A stretch of DNA of 10,867 bases from DATLYH01 sp035575035 (GTDB taxonomy: Bacteria > Planctomycetota > Planctomycetia > Gemmatales > Gemmataceae): assembly GCA_035575035.1 (NCBI GenBank), contig DATLYH010000301.1, positions 1 to 10,867 on the forward strand, written 5' to 3'. Shown here piece after piece: positions 1-5,265 of the stretch; the first letter of the stretch is position 1, and each line of letters starts with the position of its first letter. The notes under the pieces were generated by a model. That model ran no database searches and was not told the DNA's origin. It worked only from the letters and a program-made list of their open reading frames with translations. The position numbers and the translations under genes are program-made.

Positions 1-1545
1 GGGGGTGAGGGGGCTGGTGCGCTGGCCGCGCTTTCTCCCGCGGAGATGCCGACCCTGCCCCCCGACGAAGGGGTGGCCGTCGGTCCCGCGCTGACCCCGA
101 TCCGTTCGTTCGGCGACTACGAACTGCTGGCCGAGATCGCCCGCGGCGGCATGGGGGTCGTCTACAAGGCCCGGCAAAAGGGGCTGAACCGGCTGGTGGC
201 CCTGAAGATGATCCTGGCCGGGCGCCTGGCCGGCGACGAGGAGCTGCGGCGCTTCCGCACCGAGGCCGAGGCCGCCGCCCGGCTGCGCCACCCCAACATT
301 GTCGCGGTGCACGAAGTCGGCGAGGTGGATGGCCAGCTCTTCTTTAGCATGCAGTTCATCGACGGGCACACCCTGGCTCAGCGCCTGGCCGACGGACCGG
401 TCCCCGGCCGCACCGCCGCCCGTTACGTGTGTCAACTCGCCCGGGCCGTCCATTATGCCCACCGCCAGGGCATCCTGCACCGCGACCTGAAGCCTTCCAA
501 CATCCTGATCGACGCCGACGAGCAGCTATACATCACCGACTTCGGATTGGCCAAGCGACTGGACGCCGGCGACTCGGCCCTCACCCGGACCGGCGCCATC
601 ATGGGCACTCCCAGTTACATGGCCCCCGAGCAGGTCGCCGGCAAGGTCAAGGAGCTGGGACCAGCCTGCGACGTCTACGGGTTGGGAGCCGTGCTATACG
701 AGCTGCTCACCAGCCGGCCTCCTTTCCGCGCCGAGACGCCGACCGACACCCTCCTACAGGTACTGGAGCGTGAGCCGGCGCCGCCGCGCTTGCTCAACCC
801 CAAGGTCGAGCCCGACCTGGAGACCATCTGCCTGAAGTGCCTGGAGAAGGAACCGGCCCGGCGGTACGCCAGCGCCGACGAGCTAGCCGCCGACTTGCAG
901 CGCTACCTGGATGGCGAAGCCATCCACGCCCGCAGTTACAACCTGGTGGCGCGGTTAAGCCGGGCCCTCAACAAGCCGAGCCACCGCGAGGCCGACCTGC
1001 GCATCTGGGCCTTCCTGCTGTTGCTATTCGCCGGACTTTTCTTCTTCGGCCACCTGGTGACGTTTGCTCTGATCCGAACGGACCAGCCGGACTGGCTCAT
1101 CTTCCTGTCGCGTGCCGGGGCCTTGCTACTGGGCGGTGTGGCGCTTTGGGTCTATCACCGGCGAGCCCCGCGGGCGGCCACGCCGGCCGAGCGCCAGGTA
1201 TGGCTGATCTGGGTCGGCTACCTGCTGGCTTACGGCACCAGTAACCTCGTGGGCCGCGCCCTCATCCATACCGGCGTGCTGGCCGCGGGGCCGGCCGCCC
1301 CGACGGGGTGGGATGAGGTAGTCCGCTATCCCGTCGCCGCCACTCTGAGCGGGCTGGCCTTCTTCGTTATGGGCGCCAGCTTTGGGGGCCGGTATTACGT
1401 CATCGGCCTGGCCTTCTTTGCCCTGGCCTTCCTGATGCTGCTGCGCCTGGAGTGGTCCCCGGTCGCGTATGGTCTGGTCTGGGCGGTGTGCCTGGTGGCC
1501 ATTGCCCGGCACCTGCGCCGGCTGGGCGCAGAGGCCGGACGCTAG
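1..1545 (+). CDS. Receptor-type Ser/Thr protein kinase with six-helix C-terminal membrane domain (5' end probably outside window)
   Basis: This is a Hanks-type kinase expected to phosphorylate Ser/Thr of unknown targets from the inner face of the cytoplasmic membrane. Counting from the ATG at base 46, the catalytic domain spans about residues 25-290. It has the glycine loop ARGGMG (32-37, first Gly replaced by Ala, which I recall as common in planctomycete kinases), K54 in VALK, helix-C E73, HRDLKPSN (145-152), DFG (165-167) and APE (193-195), so it should be active. A hydrophobic region follows with about six helices (320-343, 350-370, 385-408, 427-446, 449-468, 471-488); no extracellular sensor domain is visible. 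The ATG at 46 has GGAG directly abutting it with no spacer, and the frame stays open to base 1, so the true start is probably further upstream, as in related kinases with longer N-termini. The gene is convergent with aroF. The family call is secure; the start is not. Confidence 0.93.
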   Translation, partial: GGEGAGALAALSPAEMPTLPPDEGVAVGPALTPIRSFGDYELLAEIARGGMGVVYKARQKGLNRLVALKMILAGRLAGDEELRRFRTEAEAAARLRHPNIVAVHEVGEVDGQLFFSMQFIDGHTLAQRLADGPVPGRTAARYVCQLARAVHYAHRQGILHRDLKPSNILIDADEQLYITDFGLAKRLDAGDSALTRTGAIMGTPSYMAPEQVAGKVKELGPACDVYGLGAVLYELLTSRPPFRAETPTDTLLQVLEREPAPPRLLNPKVEPDLETICLKCLEKEPARRYASADELAADLQRYLDGEAIHARSYNLVARLSRALNKPSHREADLRIWAFLLLLFAGLFFFGHLVTFALIRTDQPDWLIFLSRAGALLLGGVALWVYHRRAPRAATPAERQVWLIWVGYLLAYGTSNLVGRALIHTGVLAAGPAAPTGWDEVVRYPVAATLSGLAFFVMGASFGGRYYVIGLAFFALAFLMLLRLEWSPVAYGLVWAVCLVAIARHLRRLGAEAGR

Positions 1546-1592
1546 TATCTCGTCAAGCAGCCCCCTTGTCGATGGCCGTACCGGTTGGTAGC

Positions 1593-1630
1593 CGGCGCTG
1601 AGCACAGCAAAGTCCCAGCCCGCAGCGCCG
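1593..1630. terminator. Candidate hairpin between convergent genes
   Basis: An inverted repeat CGGCGCTG / CAGCGCCG (8 perfect pairs, 22-nt loop) lies in the 124-bp gap between the stop codons of the kinase and aroF, where a bidirectional terminator would be expected. No T-run follows on either strand and the loop is long, so this is only a weak candidate. Confidence 0.22.
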
Positions 1631-1669
1631 AGGCTTTGAAGACTCCGTCTCAGCCACCCAACCGCCGGG

Positions 1670-2686
1670 TCAGTTCACCGTTCGTCCCAGCGGTTCGGCC
1701 AGGCGGCGGAGCGATTCCAACAGCCGTTCAAAGCCGGCGAAGTCGAGCGACTGGGCGCCGTCGGAGAGGGCATGGTCGGGGTCGGGGTGGACCTCGATCA
1801 GCAGCCCGTCGGCGCCGGCGGCCAGGGCGGCCAGCGCCATGGGCGGAACGTAGTCGCGCTTGCCGGTGCCGTGGCTGGGATCGACCAGGATCGGCAGGTG
1901 CGACAGCTGCTTGGCCGGCGGGATGACCGACAGGTCGAGAGTATTACGGCTGTGGTCGGAGAAAGTGCGGACGCCGCGCTCGCAGAGGATGATGTTGTAG
2001 TTGCCGCCGGCCATGACATACTCGGCGGCCATCAGCCACTCCTCCAGGGTGGCCGCCATGCCCCGCTTAAGAAGCACCGGTTTACTGGACCGGGCGACGC
2101 GCCGCAGCAGGCTAAAGTTCTGCATGTTGCGCGTGCCGATCTGGATGATGTCGGCCGTCTCCTCAACGGCGTCGGCGTTGTCAGTGTCCATCAACTCGGT
2201 AACGATGCCGATGCCGGTCTGACGACGGGCGCGGTCGAGAAGCCGCAGCCCTTCAAGGCCGAGCCCTTGGAAGGCGTAGGGGCTGGTGCGCGGCTTGAAG
2301 GCGCCGGCCCGCATTAGCCGCACGCCGCGCTTCCTGAGAAACTCGGCGGTGCGCAGGATCATGTCCTCGTTCTCCACCGCGCAGGGGCCGGCGATCAGGG
2401 TGAAGTAGCCGGGACCGATAGTCGCCTGCGGCAGCCGGACGTAGGTGTCGTCCGGGTGCATTTCGCGGCTGGCGAGCTTGTACGGCTTGGTGACGCGGAT
2501 CAATTCCAGGACGCCGGGGAGCACCTCCAGCGAGCGCGGATCGACGGCGTTGATGTTGCCGGTGATGCCGATGGCGGTGCGCGTGGCGCCGGGCAGGGGG
2601 TGCGGCGTCAGGTTCATCCGCCGGACTGCCTGGACGACAGCCTCGATCTGCTCCGGCGTGGCCTGGCGGTGCATCACGACGAGCAT
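1670..2686 (-). CDS. aroF: 3-deoxy-7-phosphoheptulonate (DAHP) synthase, class I beta type with N-terminal ferredoxin-like regulatory domain
   Basis: The enzyme condenses phosphoenolpyruvate with erythrose 4-phosphate to give DAHP, the first step of the shikimate pathway, in the cytosol. Its 338 aa match the length of the Thermotoga-type enzyme. Residues 1-70 look like the small ferredoxin-like domain that binds aromatic amino acids for feedback control in that subtype. The barrel follows, with GPCAVEN (100-106), RAGAFKPRTSPY (126-137), GTRNMQN (184-190), LLKRG (205-209), ILCERG (233-238), VDPSHGTGKR (268-277) and LIEVHP (296-301). The expected metal ligands C102, H272, E298 and D309 are all present, at the numbering I recall for the Thermotoga enzyme. 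The ATG is preceded by GAGGG with a 4-nt gap. The gene lies 26 bp behind the membrane-protein gene on the same strand, so they may be co-transcribed. Feedback control by Tyr or Phe is inferred from domain content. The symbol is generic for this family. Confidence 0.95.
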   Translation of the reverse strand: MLVVMHRQATPEQIEAVVQAVRRMNLTPHPLPGATRTAIGITGNINAVDPRSLEVLPGVLELIRVTKPYKLASREMHPDDTYVRLPQATIGPGYFTLIAGPCAVENEDMILRTAEFLRKRGVRLMRAGAFKPRTSPYAFQGLGLEGLRLLDRARRQTGIGIVTELMDTDNADAVEETADIIQIGTRNMQNFSLLRRVARSSKPVLLKRGMAATLEEWLMAAEYVMAGGNYNIILCERGVRTFSDHSRNTLDLSVIPPAKQLSHLPILVDPSHGTGKRDYVPPMALAALAAGADGLLIEVHPDPDHALSDGAQSLDFAGFERLLESLRRLAEPLGRTVN

Positions 2687-2712
2687 ACGACCCTCGCTGG
2701 CGAACAGGGGCG

Positions 2713-3831
2713 TTAGTCTCCCGATGAGACACGCACTACCGAGGGGCTGACCCCCGCTCGCCTTATTGTAGCGATGCGGAGGGCGCCGAAGAGGTCGCGC
2801 AGGGCGGCGGGTGCGCGGACAAGACCGAAGGGGAGCAGTGGGGCGAACAGCAGGCCCCAGTAGCAGTTATACGGCTTGCCGATAATCGCGAAGGCTGCCG
2901 TGTAAGCGAAGGCGGTCAGCCCGACGCGCGCCGCCGTCTCCCCTCGCCAGCCGGCCAGCCCCAGCAGCGAGAACACCAGATAAAAGGCGGCGACCCAGGC
3001 CGGCAGGCGGAACAGCAAGACATTCATCCCACAGGCGGACAGAAGAAAACGGGCGCCGCCGAACTGCACCCAGCCATCCGCCTCGACGCGATCGGCAGGG
3101 GTGATGCGGCGCAGCACCTCCATGCCGTGATAAACCATGAACACCGCGTAGAGCGCCAGCCCCACCGCCCAGAGGACCGCTTCCCGCCGCCGCCCTTGCC
3201 GGAATGCCAGGAAGGCGGCGATCAGGGCATACGGCAGCGCCAGCTCGCGGAAGAACAGGGCCAAGAGCCCCGTCGCCAGCCCGAGGTGCCATCGGCCCAG
3301 GGCGTAGCCGCCGACCGACAGCGCAATCAACGCGGCCGCCCACAGCTCCTGCGCAAAGAAGGCGTCGCCATCAACACACCACAGAAAGGCACCGACCATC
3401 AAGACCACGACGGCTGTGGCCCGGCCCCTACCCCCTTCCCGCCGCTCCACAGTGTAAGCCGTCAGCAGCGCCGCGATCACGATGGCGATCAGAAGGACCT
3501 GTCCCCCGAGCGGGCCGAGTGCCGCGCCGAGCACCCAGGCATAGGTGGGCGGACGCCAGTTGAAGACCGAGCCGGTCGGGTAGCCGCGCCGCCGCAGTTC
3601 GTCGCCGGCCGCATCGTGGTAATTCGCGCCGGCGCGGACCCGCTCAGCGATCCGGCGGTACAGCCGCAGGTCCTCGCCGCCGCTGCCGCCGGATGAAGTG
3701 ATCGGCACAGTCGGCCGATTGAGGTATGCAGCCATGCACCAGGCCAGGGCGGCAGCGGTGACGGCCAGGGTGGCCAGGGCTTGTGGGCGAGTCCGGCATG
3801 CAAAGCGGGTCGCGGAGATGGCTTGATCCAT
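2713..3831 (-). CDS. Polytopic membrane protein, GT-C glycosyltransferase-like
   Basis: This 372-aa integral membrane protein has about ten hydrophobic segments (first at about 17-37, then from about 95 to 340). A hydrophilic loop after helix 1 (about 38-93) carries EDLRLYRRIAERV (53-65) and GSVFNWRPPTYAWVLG (87-102). An acidic pair in the first outer loop, followed by a stretch of aromatic and proline residues before helix 2, is the usual layout of GT-C transferases, which move sugars from polyprenyl-phosphate donors at the outer face of the membrane. I could not assign a GT family, donor or acceptor. An FRELALPY motif (194-201) sits at a helix end. The ATG gives a start just after a gap shared with the divergent downstream gene; only weak promoter-like hexamers lie upstream. 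It is followed at 26 bp by aroF, suggesting one transcript but no clear functional link. An uncharacterised multi-pass protein of another class remains possible. Confidence 0.72.
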   Translation of the reverse strand: MDQAISATRFACRTRPQALATLAVTAAALAWCMAAYLNRPTVPITSSGGSGGEDLRLYRRIAERVRAGANYHDAAGDELRRRGYPTGSVFNWRPPTYAWVLGAALGPLGGQVLLIAIVIAALLTAYTVERREGGRGRATAVVVLMVGAFLWCVDGDAFFAQELWAAALIALSVGGYALGRWHLGLATGLLALFFRELALPYALIAAFLAFRQGRRREAVLWAVGLALYAVFMVYHGMEVLRRITPADRVEADGWVQFGGARFLLSACGMNVLLFRLPAWVAAFYLVFSLLGLAGWRGETAARVGLTAFAYTAAFAIIGKPYNCYWGLLFAPLLPFGLVRAPAALRDLFGALRIATIRRAGVSPSVVRVSSGD

Positions 3832-3898
3832 ACCACACCCTACCTCGCCCCGGCGCGGAAGGCAAAAGCAGCCGCCACTTCCAAGCCCGCGCCCGGAA

Positions 3899-3907
3899 TG
3901 CTATCAT
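3899..3907 (+). promoter_or_regulatory. Extended -10 promoter element for the PH-like membrane protein gene
   Basis: TGCTATCAT matches the extended -10 consensus TGnTATAAT at all fixed positions but one. It would start transcription near 3913-3915, leaving a leader of about 28 nt before the ATG at 3942. The -35 region (TTCCAA at 3879-3884, 17-bp spacing) is poor, as is typical of extended -10 promoters. It sits in the divergent gap between two genes, where a promoter is expected. Confidence 0.42.
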
Positions 3908-3930
3908 GCGTCTCGGTCCAGGCGAACCAC

Positions 3931-3934
3931 GAGG
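3931..3934 (+). promoter_or_regulatory. Ribosome binding site that fixes the start at 3942
   Basis: GAGG lies 7 nt before ATG 3942. In-frame alternatives (GTG 3783, ATG 3906) have nothing comparable. The GTG would also overlap the divergent gene by 49 bp, and both lie upstream of the transcription start predicted from the extended -10 element. Confidence 0.5.
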
Positions 3935-3941
3935 CGTCCCG

Positions 3942-4724
3942 ATGTCTGTCGAGTTGCCCAATGACCTGCCGGAAGCTTTCCGGTCGCTCGGCCCGCCTGA
4001 AGCGGAGTTCGCCGTCCGCGGCTCCTCCGTCTTCTGGCGAGTGGTCGGCATCCCAGTGGCGTTCCTCGCCGGGCTGGCGCTGCTGCTGGCCGTCATCTTG
4101 GTTCCCCCCAAGGTCCGGATTCCCAGCCGGGTCAAGGTTGGCCTCTTCGGGCTGGTCCTGATGGCCGGGGCCGTGCTTCTGGCCTTCCGCACCTACCGCA
4201 GCCGCGAGCTACGCGTGCTGGTCTACCCGGAGGGAATGCTCTATCTGCGGCCGGACCAGGCCCGGGCTGTCCTGTGGGACGAGATCGACACGGTTCGCCA
4301 CACCAAGGCCGAAGGCCATCTCATGATCTTCCTGTCCTCTTCCGAGGCGATCACCGTCAGCGGCCCCCGGATCGGCGAGCTGCACTTCGACGACTGCCTC
4401 CCGCAAATCGGCGAGCTGGCCGGCCTGATCCGGCGGCACACGCTGGGTTCCCTGCTCTCCCGCGCCGTGGCCGCCTACGAAGCCGGCGAGCCGGTCGTCT
4501 TCGGCGAGATCCAGATTAGCCGGGAGGGGATCACCAAGGGCGGCCGGACACTCTCCTGGCCGGACATCAAGGAGATCCAGTTTGAGGAGGAAAAGGTTAC
4601 CGTGACCCGGCAGGGGAAATGGTTGACCTGGCTGACCGCCTCGGCCGGCGAGGTGCCGAACTTCCACGTCCTGCGGGGCTTGCTGGAGTACGCCCGGAAA
4701 ACCGAGGGCGAGAAGCGGGCGTAA
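3942..4724 (+). CDS. Membrane-anchored protein with two tandem PH-like modules (possibly DUF6585-like)
   Basis: This 260-aa protein of unknown function has a short cytoplasmic-type N-terminus, two hydrophobic helices (about 31-54 and 64-82) joined by a basic 9-residue linker, and a soluble region of about 175 aa. That region seems to hold two related beta-rich units. The first runs from VLVYPEGMLYLRPDQA (93-108) into LWDEI (111-115); the second runs from ISREGITKGGRTLSWPDI (172-189). Each follows a 'strand - G-x-x - strand - WxxI' pattern as in bacterial PH-like membrane proteins. From memory this resembles DUF6585, but I cannot confirm it. The N-terminal pair of helices would tether the PH-like part to the inner face of the membrane. 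It has its own promoter and is divergent from the GT-C-like gene; 541 bp separate it from the next gene. No catalytic motif is visible. Confidence 0.8.
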   Translation: MSVELPNDLPEAFRSLGPPEAEFAVRGSSVFWRVVGIPVAFLAGLALLLAVILVPPKVRIPSRVKVGLFGLVLMAGAVLLAFRTYRSRELRVLVYPEGMLYLRPDQARAVLWDEIDTVRHTKAEGHLMIFLSSSEAITVSGPRIGELHFDDCLPQIGELAGLIRRHTLGSLLSRAVAAYEAGEPVVFGEIQISREGITKGGRTLSWPDIKEIQFEEEKVTVTRQGKWLTWLTASAGEVPNFHVLRGLLEYARKTEGEKRA

Positions 4725-4804
4725 GGGGCGTACCGGTTGGCATAGGGAGGGAACTTGCTGATCCAGGGGAGTCGGGCGTGGTGGCGGGGGTGTCGCAGCA
4801 ACCG

Positions 4805-4847
4805 GCTCCTCCGTTGGGCCGGGGTGCAAGGGAACGCTCCTCCGTTG
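4805..4847. repeat. 12-bp direct repeat, two copies
   Basis: GCTCCTCCGTTG occurs at 4805-4816 and again at 4836-4847 (period 31 bp, exact). Two exact 12-mers this close are unlikely by chance even at this GC content. They lie just upstream of the TTGACA promoter candidate, about 30-72 bp before the -35 box, where activator or repressor sites may be found. Function is unknown. Confidence 0.45.
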
Positions 4848-4876
4848 CGGCTGCTCCGGGCGCTGACCGCGACGGT

Positions 4877-4905
4877 TTGACAGCCTGTCCTTTATACCCT
4901 ACTCT
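4877..4905 (+). promoter_or_regulatory. Candidate sigma-70-type promoter for the metalloprotease cluster
   Basis: A perfect -35 hexamer TTGACA (4877-4882) is followed at 17 bp by TACTCT (4900-4905), which matches only three of six -10 positions. Transcription would start near 4912, giving a leader of about 350 nt before ATG 5266. The strength of the -35 box and the location in the gene-free region favour it; the poor -10 box counts against it. Confidence 0.36.
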
Positions 4906-4913
4906 TCCCATCA

Positions 4914-4949
4914 GAGAGGTTGTGGCATCAGCTCCCGAGAGGTTGCGGC
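4914..4949. repeat. 13-bp direct repeat, two near-identical copies
   Basis: GAGAGGTTGTGGC (4914-4926) and GAGAGGTTGCGGC (4937-4949) differ at one base and are offset by 23 bp. They fall at the very start of the leader predicted from the TTGACA promoter and abut the terminator-like hairpin, so they could be protein- or RNA-binding sites. No known site was recognised. Confidence 0.4.
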
Positions 4950-4953
4950 GTGG

Positions 4954-4980
4954 ACGCCCTACCCCTGGAGGGCGTTTCTT
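4954..4980 (+). terminator. Intrinsic terminator-like hairpin with T-rich tail
   Basis: ACGCCCT (4954-4960) pairs perfectly with AGGGCGT (4969-4975) around an 8-nt loop; two G-T pairs can extend the stem. The stem runs directly into TTTCTTCT. It is about 230 bp after the stop of the PH-like gene and about 42 nt after the predicted start of the next transcript. It could therefore end the upstream transcript, attenuate the downstream one, or both. The tail is interrupted by C, so efficiency is uncertain. Confidence 0.45.
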
Positions 4981-5033
4981 CTCCCCCTGCCCTCCCTCCC
5001 GGCGGCCCGCCTTATCGTCCTCGAAACGGCAAA

Positions 5034-5049
5034 GTCACCGAAAGGTGGC
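5034..5049 (+). other. Small hairpin with GAAA tetraloop
   Basis: GTCACC-GAAA-GGTGGC forms a six-pair stem (one G-T pair) capped by a GNRA loop, a very stable RNA fold. It lies in the predicted leader of the metalloprotease transcript. It may be a structural part of that leader or simply chance; a related string ACCGAAAGG recurs near 5188 without the matching stem. Confidence 0.3.
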
Positions 5050-5080
5050 GGCGCAAAGCCATGGGCCTAAGGCAGCTCGC

Positions 5081-5164
5081 CCTCACTCTCGCCCCTTTCC
5101 CCTGCCGCGGGGGAGAGGAGCAAATGCTTCTCTTCCCGCATGGGGGAGAGGAACAGGAGTGAGG
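5081..5164. repeat. 84-bp imperfect palindrome of the CCCTCAC...GTGAGG intergenic repeat type
   Basis: Outer arms CCTCACTC (5081-5088) and GAGTGAGG (5157-5164) are exact inverted copies. They enclose two hairpins. One is CCTTTCCCC / GGGGAGAGG (5094-5102 / 5110-5118, with one G-T pair). The other is TTCTCTTCCC / GGGAGAGGAA (5128-5137 / 5144-5153, with one mismatch and two G-T pairs). Elements of this composition, with C-rich then G-rich arms around short loops, recur in intergenic DNA of many GC-rich bacteria and behave like REP or miniature mobile repeats. Only one copy is in the window, so repeat status is inferred from its form. The ATG at 5140 lies inside it, which argues against that ATG being a gene start. 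Confidence 0.5.
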
Positions 5165-5255
5165 AGGCTGTCACGGTTGCCAGGTTACCGAAAGGATCGA
5201 CAGCGGCCTGGAGTCGTCCCCTGGCCGGTGCCCAGCGGTATCTGTCATCCGGAAC

Positions 5256-5262
5256 GGAGAGG
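5256..5262 (+). promoter_or_regulatory. Ribosome binding site that fixes the metalloprotease start
   Basis: GGAGAGG stands just before ATG 5266 (GGAG with a 6-nt gap). The longer in-frame ATG at 5140 would add 42 residues encoded partly by the palindromic repeat and by nothing protein-like. Confidence 0.6.
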
Positions 5263-5265
5263 CTC

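Larger units (their letters stand above)
4725..5265. other. 541-bp gene-free region with regulatory and repeat elements
   Basis: No convincing coding sequence is present: open frames crossing this stretch lack ribosome sites and protein-like composition. It holds, in order, a 12-bp direct repeat, a TTGACA-type promoter candidate, a 13-bp direct repeat, a terminator-like hairpin, a GAAA-tetraloop hairpin and a long imperfect palindrome just before the metalloprotease gene. Most of it probably serves as the end of the PH-like gene's transcript and the leader of the downstream cluster. Confidence 0.6.

Noticed and set aside
3837..3865. Promoter for the GT-C-like gene (minus strand TTGCCT, 17 bp, TAGGGT)
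   Set aside because: The -10 box matches poorly and transcription would begin at about the start codon, requiring a leaderless message; not strong enough to annotate.
3783..3941. N-terminal extension of the PH-like protein from a GTG at 3783
   Set aside because: It would overlap the divergent membrane-protein gene by 49 bp, lies before the predicted transcription start, and has no ribosome site. The added residues look non-coding.
1577..4740. Shared 12-mer CGTACCGGTTGG after the stops of the kinase (1577-1588) and the PH-like gene (4729-4740)
   Set aside because: A pair of identical 12-mers in a window of this size is expected by chance, and the flanking bases are unrelated. The similar placement after stop codons is suggestive but not enough.
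5140..5265. Longer metalloprotease start at ATG 5140
   Set aside because: The ATG is inside the palindromic repeat. The GGAGAGG site before ATG 5266 and the basic N-terminus leading to IEALESR support the shorter form.
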